DNA from: Bordetella parapertussis
Lineage (GTDB): Bacteria; Pseudomonadota; Gammaproteobacteria; Burkholderiales; Burkholderiaceae_B
Direction of reading: 5' to 3'
DNA: 11,281 bases
Assembly (NCBI GenBank): GCA_945911685.1
Contig: CAMEAW010000086.1
Location: forward strand, 1 to 11,281
Below, piece after piece: positions 1 through 6,401 of the stretch (position 1 is the stretch's first letter; each line of letters begins with the position of its first letter). The notes beneath the pieces are model-generated. The model made no database searches, was not told the origin of the DNA, and saw nothing but the letters and a program-made list of their open reading frames with translations. A program made the position numbers and the translations under genes.

Positions 1-135
1 AAGCAGCACGTCACCAGGGCGTAACGTTGCTTGTAGATGGAGCGGGTCAGAGGGTGGTGCGGTAGAGCCGACCTGTACCTCTTTGGTTAGATAGGTGGCC
101 AGCCATCTGCCGAGGGATAGCGTGAGCCGATTCAT
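1..135 (-). CDS. YiiX/YebB-like papain-fold cysteine hydrolase, N-terminal 45 codons (partial)
   Basis: An ATG at 135-133 opens a stop-free frame that runs off the left edge (45 codons). The segment LRPGDVLL at residues 38-45 resembles the 'LxPGDVLL' entry motif of the permuted NlpC/P60-like (YaeF/YiiX, peptidase C92) family, in which this stretch precedes the catalytic region. The catalytic His and Cys would lie outside the window. The preceding hydrophilic 30 residues show no signal peptide. The start overlaps the stop of the upstream lyase gene by one base (TAATG), so translation is probably coupled and the two genes share a transcript. There is no obvious Shine-Dalgarno sequence close to the ATG, which fits re-initiation. 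That a protein starts here is well supported by frame and junction. The family call rests on a short motif and is tentative. Confidence 0.55.
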   Translation of the reverse strand, partial: MNRLTLSLGRWLATYLTKEVQVGSTAPPSDPLHLQATLRPGDVLL

Positions 136-1028
136 TATTTTTTGCGGCGTGCATCCACCCGTGCAACTAAATCGCGCTCAGCAGCGTCGAGCTTATCGAG
201 GCCGACTAGTTTTTGTCGCTCTTGAAATGACGTCATCCGATCAAGCATACTTTCGCTGGTACCTTCTCTGCGCAAGACTTCTAGGCCTTGCCTGATGGCA
301 AACGAACCCAAATACAAGGCAGCGTTGGCGTACAGAATCACGTTATAGCCCATCGCCAATAATTCTTTTTCTGGGACCAGTGGTGTGCGGCTGCGTTCGA
401 TCATATTGGCGACCATCGGAGTCCCTTTGAACTCTTTGCTGATGCGCTGCAACTCTTCGAGGCTGTTAGGGGCTTCGACAAACACCATGTCGGCACCGAT
501 TTCGCGGTAGGCGTGCGCGCGTTCGATTGCTTTGTCTAGGCCTTCAGGGCCGCGTGCGTCTGTGCGAGCGATGATGACAAAGTTCGGATCGGTGCGCGCA
601 TCAAGCGCGGCTTGCAAGCGATATAGCATTTCTTCGACCGGTGCGACTGATTTACCCTCAAAGTGTCCGCAGCGTTTTGGAAACACCTGATCTTCGATAT
701 GCAAGCCCGCCGCGCCAATGCGTTCGTATAGCTTGATCGTGCGCTTGACGTTCGCCACGCCACCAAAGCCGGTGTCGCAGTCTGCAATGACAGGCACAGA
801 GACTGCGTCAGAAATTCTTTCGACCTGACTGGCAAGTTCGTTGAGCGTGATGAGTCCGATGTCAGGCCCACCTAAATATGTATTTGCGGTGCCACCGCCT
901 GTGACGTACACGGCGGGAAAACCAGCTTGCTCAATTAACTTTGCGGTGAAGCAATCGGTTGCGCCGGGGACGATGCCGGGGCCACCCGCGGCGATGAGTT
1001 CTCTTAATTTTGTAGTGCGTGGATTCAT
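135..1028 (-). CDS. Isocitrate lyase/PEP mutase superfamily C-C lyase
   Basis: This is a 297-residue TIM-barrel enzyme of the PEP mutase/isocitrate lyase superfamily. The superfamily signature KRCGH is at residues 118-122. The Mg-binding acidic motif ADCDTGFGG is at 82-90 (Asp83, Asp85), IED is at 111-113, and ARTDAR at 154-159 carries the conserved Arg. The intact Cys of KRCGH, the catalytic base of the lyases, favours a C-C lyase (2-methylisocitrate lyase, 2,3-dimethylmalate lyase or oxaloacetate decarboxylase type) over a phosphonomutase. Such enzymes cleave a substituted malate-like acid, often releasing pyruvate or a similar product. I chose the ATG at 1028 because conserved sequence begins just after it; an upstream extension to 1196 would invade the exporter gene, and there is a weak purine-rich stretch upstream. 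It lies 61 bases after the exporter gene and overlaps the next gene's start by one base. The exact substrate is unknown. Confidence 0.88.
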   Translation of the reverse strand: MNPRTTKLRELIAAGGPGIVPGATDCFTAKLIEQAGFPAVYVTGGGTANTYLGGPDIGLITLNELASQVERISDAVSVPVIADCDTGFGGVANVKRTIKLYERIGAAGLHIEDQVFPKRCGHFEGKSVAPVEEMLYRLQAALDARTDPNFVIIARTDARGPEGLDKAIERAHAYREIGADMVFVEAPNSLEELQRISKEFKGTPMVANMIERSRTPLVPEKELLAMGYNVILYANAALYLGSFAIRQGLEVLRREGTSESMLDRMTSFQERQKLVGLDKLDAAERDLVARVDARRKK

Positions 1029-1089
1029 AGCTTCTCTACTTTGAGGTGAGACCAATCCCATCAAACTTGGGGATATAGGCGAACAAAAA

Positions 1090-2325
1090 TTATTTGGCGT
1101 ACTTGAGTCGTTCGGCCGCCATATCAGGCAAAAACCAGGCGACAAGCCCGAGGATCGGTAAATATGAGCACAGCTGATAAACGAAACTGATCCCATAAAG
1201 ATCCGCTAGCCAACCCATCAGCGCTGCGCCCACGCCTCCTAGGCCAAACGCAAAGCCAAAAAACATACCCGATACAAAGCCGATCCGACCAGGCATGACT
1301 TCGTGGGCAAAGACCAAAATCGCCGGAAAAGCCGAGGCCATGAGCAGGCCGATAATGATTGTTAATACCCCAGTCCAGAAAACATCGGCATAGGGTAAGG
1401 CGAGCGTAAAGGGGAGTGTGCCTAATATCGAAATCCAGATCATGGGTCGACGGCCCAGGCGATCTGTGAGCGCACCACCTAGTAGAGTGCCAACCGCGAT
1501 CGCAGCCATGAAGACGAATAGTTGGACCTGAGCGGCTTGCACCGGCAAATCAAATCGTTCGATAAGATAGAACGTGAAAAACGAAGTGAGACTTGAGCTA
1601 TAGACATTTTTTGAGAATAGCAAGAGCATCAAAATAGTAATGAGAAACAGCATGCGGCCGCGTGGTAAGTCTGACGCTGGATTAGCGTTTGCCGCCCCAG
1701 CTTTTTGACTTGGTTTAATGTGAGCGCCATACCATTTGCCGATGCGCGTTAAGAAAAAGATGGCGATGAGTGCCGCCGCTGAAACCCAAGCGATGGCGCC
1801 TTGGCCATGTGGCAGCACGATAAACGCGGCGAGTAACGGGCCGACTGCTTGCCCCATATTGCCGCCCACCTGAAAGAAGGCTTGTGCAGAGCCGAATTTT
1901 CCGCCAGAGGCCATACGCGCAACGCGTGAGGCTTCGGGATGAAAGACGGCAGACCCCGTACCAATCAGGCCCGCAGCAACCAAAATAATTGCGTAGCTTG
2001 GTGCAACGGATAGCAGAAGCAAGCCGAGCAGTGTTGAGCCCATGCCGATCGCTAGCGAAAAAGGCTTGGGATTTTTGTCGGTGTAATAGCCGACGGTTGG
2101 TTGCAAAAGGGAAGCGGTGAGTTGAAAGGCGAGGGTGATAATCCCAATTTGCGTAAAGTCTAGGCTGAACTCGGATTTGAACAGCGGGTATAAGGCTGGG
2201 ATGAGTGACTGAATCAAATCATTCAAAAAATGACAGAAGCTAAGTGACACGAGAACCGGTATCGCAGCCGCCTGTGCGGTGGGTGGGCTCGTTGGTTGTT
2301 CTGTATTTGATGCGGCGATAGTCAT
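1090..2325 (-). CDS. fsr: Fosmidomycin resistance (Fsr)-family MFS exporter
   Basis: This 411-residue, roughly 12-helix major facilitator transporter resembles E. coli Fsr along its whole length, as far as I recall that sequence. Landmarks are HFLNDLIQSLIPALYPL at 32-48, LQPTVGYYTDK at 74-84, GTGSAVFHPEASRVARMASGG at 122-142 (the family hallmark), FQVGGNMGQAVGPLLAA at 151-167, the MFS loop motif GGALTDRLGRR at 283-293, and MPGRIGFVSGMFFGFAFG at 344-361. A hydrophilic linker at about 200-224 separates the two six-helix halves. It should sit in the inner membrane and export a small molecule using proton motive force. Fsr confers fosmidomycin resistance in E. coli, but the natural substrate here is unknown. 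The ATG at 2325 has an AGAAGG ribosome-binding site 7 bases upstream. It is probably the first gene of a minus-strand operon with the lyase downstream. Confidence 0.9.
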   Translation of the reverse strand: MTIAASNTEQPTSPPTAQAAAIPVLVSLSFCHFLNDLIQSLIPALYPLFKSEFSLDFTQIGIITLAFQLTASLLQPTVGYYTDKNPKPFSLAIGMGSTLLGLLLLSVAPSYAIILVAAGLIGTGSAVFHPEASRVARMASGGKFGSAQAFFQVGGNMGQAVGPLLAAFIVLPHGQGAIAWVSAAALIAIFFLTRIGKWYGAHIKPSQKAGAANANPASDLPRGRMLFLITILMLLLFSKNVYSSSLTSFFTFYLIERFDLPVQAAQVQLFVFMAAIAVGTLLGGALTDRLGRRPMIWISILGTLPFTLALPYADVFWTGVLTIIIGLLMASAFPAILVFAHEVMPGRIGFVSGMFFGFAFGLGGVGAALMGWLADLYGISFVYQLCSYLPILGLVAWFLPDMAAERLKYAK

Positions 2326-2510
2326 TTTTTAACCTTCTGATTCACTTTAGCCTTCTGACCTGTTGTGGATTCTATGCAGGGGGCCGCTCTTTTTGCAACA
2401 TATTCAGGTCTTCAACCAAAATGTTGTACGCTTGTTCAAAGGTCGTGTCGCGCTAGGGCGTTGTTGCGCCGCCGCATTTTGATGGGTATCGATAACATAA
2501 GGAAAGAGTC
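2326..2510. promoter_or_regulatory. Divergent intergenic region between fsr and the GFA gene
   Basis: This 185-base gap must hold promoters for both directions. I see no convincing -35/-10 pair. A short inverted repeat, CAACAT (2396-2401) and ATGTTG (2421-2426), with a 19-base spacer lies near its middle and could be half-sites of an operator. The start-proximal part on the plus strand has AAGGAAAGAG, the ribosome-binding site of the GFA gene. No small gene is supported here. Confidence 0.35.
2333..2358 (-). promoter_or_regulatory. fsr ribosome-binding site with a duplicated copy upstream
   Basis: Read on the minus strand, the octamer TCAGAAGG occurs twice with an 18-base period (2351-2358 and 2333-2340). 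The proximal copy is a strong Shine-Dalgarno sequence 7 bases before the fsr ATG. The distal copy is not followed by a start codon at a usable distance. It could be a tandem duplication, a standby ribosome site or chance. Confidence 0.45.
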
Positions 2511-2918
2511 ATGCATGTCACCGGAGCCTGTCATTGCGGGCAAATTCGCTATGAAGCAGAGATTGACTTGGCGGCAGTGGCGATTTGCCATTGCACCGAC
2601 TGTCAAAAAATCACTGGATCCTCTTTTCGGGTGAATGTGCCCGCAAAAAAAGAGAATTTCAAGATGTTGGCGGGCGAGCCCAAAACGTATGTAAAAACGG
2701 CCGAGAGTGGCGCTAGGCGCTTGCAGGCCTTCTGCGCGCACTGCGGCACCTCGATTTATGCCACCACCGAGGTCGATCAAAAAGTATTTGGCTTGCGAGT
2801 CGGGGCCTTAGACCAACGGCAGCAACTTGTGCCTAAAAAACAGATCTGGTGTGATTCAGCGATGCCTTGGTTAGGCGAAATGAATAATTTGCCTCGTGTG
2901 GCTAAACAACCAGCTTAG
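2511..2918 (+). CDS. GFA-domain (glutathione-dependent formaldehyde-activating-like) zinc protein
   Basis: This 135-residue protein carries the complete seven-cysteine zinc pattern of the GFA/CENP-V family: CHC at 7-9 (Cys7, Cys9), CHCTDC at 26-31 (Cys26, Cys28, Cys31) and CAHC at 75-78 (Cys75, Cys78). One structural and one labile zinc are expected. The founding member, Gfa, was linked to S-hydroxymethylglutathione formation from formaldehyde and glutathione, but most family members have no proven reaction, so the name describes a domain only. The length is typical and no signal peptide is present, so it is cytosolic. The ATG at 2511 has AAGGAAAGAG just upstream. The next gene starts 33 bases after its stop on the same strand, suggesting co-transcription. 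Confidence 0.88.
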   Translation: MHVTGACHCGQIRYEAEIDLAAVAICHCTDCQKITGSSFRVNVPAKKENFKMLAGEPKTYVKTAESGARRLQAFCAHCGTSIYATTEVDQKVFGLRVGALDQRQQLVPKKQIWCDSAMPWLGEMNNLPRVAKQPA

Positions 2919-2951
2919 ATTTTGGTTCAACAACAACAAGAGAGAACAGAC

Positions 2952-3764
2952 ATGAGACTTTGGTACCAGAGTTTTTCGCGCTTTGATGCGTTTGGTCAAT
3001 ATGGCAGTGCGCTACAAAAACAGATCAGCCACGCGGCTGATCCCGATACACACATTGAGGCGCATGCTTTAACGCGTGGCGGGGGTGTTGCAGATCAGTA
3101 TCGCTATCCAGAGTACGTGGATGTCGGTGAGGTCATTGCGAACGGGTTAAGAGCGCAAAAAGAAGGTTATGACGCTTTTCTATTGGGCAACATCACCGAT
3201 CCAGGTATCAGAGAGCTGCGCGAGCTGCTTACGATTCCTGTCTTGGGTTTATGTGAATCGACCCTGAGCATTGCCTGCATGATGGGCACGCTTTATACAC
3301 TCGTCACGGTCAATCCAAAATTTACACCTCGTGTGTTGGAAAATGTGCACCGTTATGGGTTTTATCCCAGAATGGCTTCGGTTGAAGCGATGAAGGTTCA
3401 TAACCTTCCTGATCTTGCACCAGGGTTTTCAGAGGCGCCAGAGCATGCTGTCGCTCGAGAGGCAATTTTCGAAGAGTTTCGTCAAACGGCACGACGTGGC
3501 ATTGACAAAGGGGCCGAGGTCATTATCGCAGCCGGTGGCGTGGTGATGGCAATGCTGGCTCATGCCAATATTCATGATGTGGATGGTGTGCCGATTTTGA
3601 ACGGTACTGTGGCCTTGACCAAAATGGGCGAAACCGCTGTCAAAATTCAACGTCTCACTGGTCATTTCATTAGTAAGCGTATGACCTATGCCCCCCCGCG
3701 CGGTGAGTTGCTTAAAGAAGTACGTCGGGTGTACGGCGTCGATACTTACCCAGGAATTGACTAA
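2952..3764 (+). CDS. Asp/Glu-hydantoin racemase-fold protein lacking the catalytic cysteines
   Basis: This 270-residue protein shows the Asp/Glu/hydantoin racemase layout: an N-terminal strand RLWYQSF (2-8), the DAFLLGNITDPGIRELRE segment (74-91), IPVLGLCEST (95-104), and a second lobe with AEVIIAAGGVVMAML (188-202) before VPILNGTVA (213-221). In hydantoin racemases the catalytic cysteines sit in 'CFGDPG' and 'LGCAG' contexts. Here the first aligns with Asn80 (NITDPG) and the second with the Gly195-Gly196 pair. Cys101 and Cys109 lie elsewhere. Two-base racemisation therefore seems unlikely, and a decarboxylase, isomerase, hydrolase or binding role is possible. The ATG at 2952 follows a purine-rich AAGAGAGAA stretch; a TTG at 2922 would add ten Gln-rich residues and is less likely. 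Its stop overlaps the stop of the convergent ligase gene. Confidence 0.8.
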   Translation: MRLWYQSFSRFDAFGQYGSALQKQISHAADPDTHIEAHALTRGGGVADQYRYPEYVDVGEVIANGLRAQKEGYDAFLLGNITDPGIRELRELLTIPVLGLCESTLSIACMMGTLYTLVTVNPKFTPRVLENVHRYGFYPRMASVEAMKVHNLPDLAPGFSEAPEHAVAREAIFEEFRQTARRGIDKGAEVIIAAGGVVMAMLAHANIHDVDGVPILNGTVALTKMGETAVKIQRLTGHFISKRMTYAPPRGELLKEVRRVYGVDTYPGID

Positions 3765-5437
3765 GAGGCAGACAGCTGTTCAGCGCTCGCCAACTCAAGG
3801 AGCGCTGAACGTTGCACTTTGCCAGTGGTGGTGCGTGGAATTTCCTCTAGCAACTTAAGATAACGCGGGACTTTGTAATCGGCTAACTTGCCTTTACAAA
3901 ACGCGCGCAATTCAGCATGGGTGATTTGCATGCCAGGGTGCGTCTGAATAAATGCGAAGCCGACTTCGTCTAATCGCGGATCAGGTACGCCTACGATTGC
4001 GACGATTGCAATTGCAGGGTGTTGCACAAGAAACTGTTCAACTTCTGCGGGGTAGACATTCGTGCCGCCTGTTTTATACATGTCTTTCAAACGGCCGGTT
4101 ACAGATAAAAAGCCCTCAGTGTCAAAGCGTCCGAGGTCTCCGGTTTTCAGCCACCCCTCGCTAGTGATTGTTGCACGCGTTGCTTCAAGATTTTTATAAT
4201 ATCCCAGCATCACCGTTTCACCGCGACACCAAATCTCACCAACCGAGCCGCGTGGCTGCTCTTTTTGCGTCACAGGGTCGATAATTTTGACCTCACTTGG
4301 GCCCAGTATCGGTGCTCGATTTTGGCAGCAGACTTCGATGGGATCTGTCAGGCGATTAAAACTTGTTGAAATGGTATTTTCGGTCATGCCGTAGGTTGAC
4401 ATGAGTTGTTTGAGGCCAAGCACTGTTTTAAATTTCTCGAACGTGGCTTGCATGACAGGAGACCCGCCGATCCAAGCGTTTTCGACGCTCGATAGATCGC
4501 GCTGTGTCACAGAGGGGTGGTTGACCAAATCAACAAAATGCGTGGGGATCCCACCGAAGGCGGTGATGCGTTCTCGTTCGAGTAAATCAAGGGCGCGTGC
4601 AGTTTCCCACTGCAGCATATTGACAAAGCACGCGCCAAGCGTGAGTGCCGGGACAAAGCCCATATATAAACCGGCCACATGGTAAAGCGGCATATGCCCA
4701 AGAATTCGACCGCCAGGTTTGAGGTCAAGTGCTAAGCCCACGCGAGTGGCTTGTTTGAGTACGCGATGGTTGTGCATCACACCTTTAGGTTTTCCGGTCG
4801 TGCCAGAGGTGTAGCAGATCAATAAAACATCTTCAACGCTGACAGCGAGCTCTGCGGCTTGTAGTTGTTCGTGAGCCAGTGCTCGCTGCATGAGAGATTC
4901 AAGATGAACGGCATATACAGGTAAGGGGTTGCCTGAGGTCGCTGGCATTGGTACGTGTTCAGCCTCGGTCAGGATGACGCGCTTCAGCGCAGGTAGCTCT
5001 TTTAATTCGAGCAGATCGTGTTGGGCGCCTGCGAGGCTGGGTGCAATCTGTTCGAGCATGTTTAAATAATTGACCCCGTAGAGCACCGAGGTCATGACCA
5101 AGGCCTTGGCATCGGATTGCGCCAAAATATAGCTAGTCTCTGAGGCGGTGTAACGGGTATTGATTGGCACCAACACGGCGCCGATTCGTGCGCAGGCACA
5201 AAACGTGAGCGCCCATTCAAGCGAGTTACCAAGCCAAACTGCGACGTGATCCCGCCGTCCTAAACCGAGTGTCAGGAGCGACTGAGAAAAGCGGTCAACC
5301 TGCTTGTCAAATTGTGAAAAAGTGACTGATCCCTCAGTCGTTTTAAAAAAATCTTGATCAGGCCATCGTGCCCCTGATCGTCTGAGTGCCCGGCCAAGCG
5401 TGAGCCCATCGACCTCGGATAGCAATCGCTCGTTCAT
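3761..5437 (-). CDS. AMP-forming acyl-CoA synthetase (ligase)
   Basis: This 558-residue ANL-superfamily enzyme forms an acyl-adenylate from a carboxylic acid and ATP and then the CoA thioester. Core motifs are complete: the P-loop YTSGTTGKPKG at 209-219, the aromatic motif STYGMTEN at 347-354, GWLKTGDLG at 428-436 with the AMP-ribose Asp434, the hinge GRLKDMYKTGGTNVYPAEVE at 448-467, and the catalytic Lys540 in PRTTTGKVQR. Length and layout match medium- or long-chain fatty acyl- and aryl-CoA ligases, but the acyl pocket cannot be read for substrate. The ATG at 5437 shares four bases (ATGA) with the stop of the upstream SDR gene, indicating translational coupling; an upstream in-frame ATG at 5461 lies within the SDR gene and is less likely. 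The TAG stop interlocks with the convergent gene's TAA. Confidence 0.93.
   Translation of the reverse strand: MNERLLSEVDGLTLGRALRRSGARWPDQDFFKTTEGSVTFSQFDKQVDRFSQSLLTLGLGRRDHVAVWLGNSLEWALTFCACARIGAVLVPINTRYTASETSYILAQSDAKALVMTSVLYGVNYLNMLEQIAPSLAGAQHDLLELKELPALKRVILTEAEHVPMPATSGNPLPVYAVHLESLMQRALAHEQLQAAELAVSVEDVLLICYTSGTTGKPKGVMHNHRVLKQATRVGLALDLKPGGRILGHMPLYHVAGLYMGFVPALTLGACFVNMLQWETARALDLLERERITAFGGIPTHFVDLVNHPSVTQRDLSSVENAWIGGSPVMQATFEKFKTVLGLKQLMSTYGMTENTISTSFNRLTDPIEVCCQNRAPILGPSEVKIIDPVTQKEQPRGSVGEIWCRGETVMLGYYKNLEATRATITSEGWLKTGDLGRFDTEGFLSVTGRLKDMYKTGGTNVYPAEVEQFLVQHPAIAIVAIVGVPDPRLDEVGFAFIQTHPGMQITHAELRAFCKGKLADYKVPRYLKLLEEIPRTTTGKVQRSALLELASAEQLSAS
3778..3810. terminator. 11-bp perfect stem-loop inside the 3' end of the acyl-CoA synthetase gene
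   Basis: GTTCAGCGCTC (3778-3788) and GAGCGCTGAAC (3800-3810) are perfect complements around an 11-base loop. The hairpin starts 13 bases beyond the plus-strand racemase-like stop and lies within the last codons of the minus-strand synthetase. Neither side has a real T-tract, so it is not a textbook intrinsic terminator. It could stop or pause plus-strand transcripts, protect their 3' end, or assist Rho. Because it is coding, it also shapes the Ser-Ala-Leu-Leu-Glu-Leu-Ala-Ser-Ala-Glu tail. Confidence 0.5.
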
Positions 5438-6225
5438 ACTGAGTAGCCACCATCCACGCACAGATGCTGACCAGTGACATAGGCGGCGGCAGGGGTAGTC
5501 AAAAACGCGGCGACCCCAGCGACTTCTTCGATCGTTCCAAAACGTTTCAGGGCAGTGTTGCGCTTCATCGCCTCAATAAACTCTGGTTTGACTTGCGGCT
5601 TCAGGCGGTCAAACAATCCACCATCTACAACGCCTGGTGCAACGCAGTTTGCTCGGATGTTGTAGCGTCCTTCTTCTCGAGCGATGCCTCTGACCAAAGC
5701 CTCAATCCCCGCCTTCGGTGCAGTCGATAAGATATCTAAGGGCGGATGACGATCGAGTCCGGCCGTCGTAATGGCGACGATAGAGCCGCCGCCGGTTTGC
5801 CGCATCATTGGTAAGACCGCCTTGATGACGTGAAAAAATCCATTGAGTTCATTATTGATAGTGCGGTGCCATTCCGCGTGATCGATATTGGCGACAAAGG
5901 TCATAGTGATGTCCGCACCAGCGGCAAAAATAAGTGTGTGAATAGAGTGGTGGCGGTTTTTAATTTCCGTTAGCGTAGCTTGGACTTGTTCTTGAGAAGA
6001 GAGTTCGAGCGCAAACGCTTCGGCCGGTTGACCAAGTTGCTCTATTTCGTAGACTGTTTGTTGCGCCGCTTGAGCATTTGAGCGATAGCTTAGCGCGACC
6101 TGAGCACCTTGTGCTGCGAGTGCAAGGCAAATGCCTTTGCCGATCCCGCCGCTTCCACCAATGACAACGGCAACCCCTGCCGGATAGTTGCCATGAGGAG
6201 GGGGTAAGGTGGAGTCAATTTGCAT
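5434..6225 (-). CDS. Short-chain dehydrogenase/reductase with a non-classical active site
   Basis: This 263-residue SDR protein has a Rossmann nucleotide motif GGSGGIG at 23-29 (Ile22 replaces the usual Thr), AAG at 101-103, and a C-terminal TGQHLCVDGGYSV end. The classical Ser-Tyr-Lys set is altered: the Ser site reads ITTAG (152-156) and the YxxxK site reads Ser167-Thr-Ala-Pro-Lys171. A Ser-x3-Lys pair followed by KAGIEAL, with a preceding LNG (127-129), recalls 2,4-dienoyl-CoA reductases, although their separate catalytic Tyr is not seen (Gly156 there). The adjacent, coupled acyl-CoA synthetase makes an acyl-CoA substrate plausible. I chose the ATG at 6225, about 17 residues before the first strand, with GATGAG 7 bases upstream. 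ATGs at 6237, 6279 and 6330 are in-frame alternatives. Confidence 0.85.
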   Translation of the reverse strand: MQIDSTLPPPHGNYPAGVAVVIGGSGGIGKGICLALAAQGAQVALSYRSNAQAAQQTVYEIEQLGQPAEAFALELSSQEQVQATLTEIKNRHHSIHTLIFAAGADITMTFVANIDHAEWHRTINNELNGFFHVIKAVLPMMRQTGGGSIVAITTAGLDRHPPLDILSTAPKAGIEALVRGIAREEGRYNIRANCVAPGVVDGGLFDRLKPQVKPEFIEAMKRNTALKRFGTIEEVAGVAAFLTTPAAAYVTGQHLCVDGGYSV

Positions 6226-6401
6226 AATGTGTCTCATCTGCTCGAAGTCACTCGTGAAATGAGCCCAAATGGACTTCATTCGACTGTGGCGCTTCGCTTT
6301 GTTGTAAATTGGCAGAAATGATACTACCAAGTGTCATCAATAATGATAATTAGACATTGCGCCTATTGCGCAAATAATTCTAGACGCTTGGAGACAAGTC
6401 A
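6226..6401. promoter_or_regulatory. Divergent control region with inverted repeat TTGCGC-N5-GCGCAA
   Basis: This 176-base region lies between the SDR/ligase pair and the first Bug gene. An exact inverted repeat TTGCGC (6357-6362) / GCGCAA (6368-6373) sits about 30 bases before the Bug start codon, where a repressor would block transcription or initiation. Just upstream is an AT-rich stretch with a GATAAT sequence (6345-6350) that resembles a -10 box, but no matching -35 was found. GGAGA (6390-6394), 7 bases before the ATG, is the Bug ribosome-binding site. If the SDR starts further upstream, part of this region is coding. Confidence 0.4.

Noticed and set aside
536..871. Antisense and alternate-frame open frames inside the lyase gene, and similar ones in other genes (for example 6965-7375 and 9638-9886)
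   Set aside because: All are shadows of well-supported genes, with no recognisable domains or start signals.
1029..1196. N-terminal extension of the lyase gene to an ATG at 1196
   Set aside because: It would overlap the last 107 bases of the exporter gene, and the added residues look nothing like the superfamily; the conserved part starts right after the ATG at 1028.
2365..2634. Plus-strand open frame across the fsr-GFA gap
   Set aside because: No family features; it overlaps the GFA gene in another frame, whose cysteine pattern and ribosome site are convincing.
3023..3042. 8-bp perfect hairpin GATCAGCC-ACGC-GGCTGATC in the racemase-like gene
   Set aside because: A rough count gives one or two such stems by chance in a window this size; it is internal to coding sequence and has no T-run.
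6226..6330. Longer SDR protein starting at 6330, 6279 or 6237
   Set aside because: The extra residues precede the usual SDR start, have no clear ribosome-binding site and eat into the divergent control region. 6237 cannot be fully excluded.
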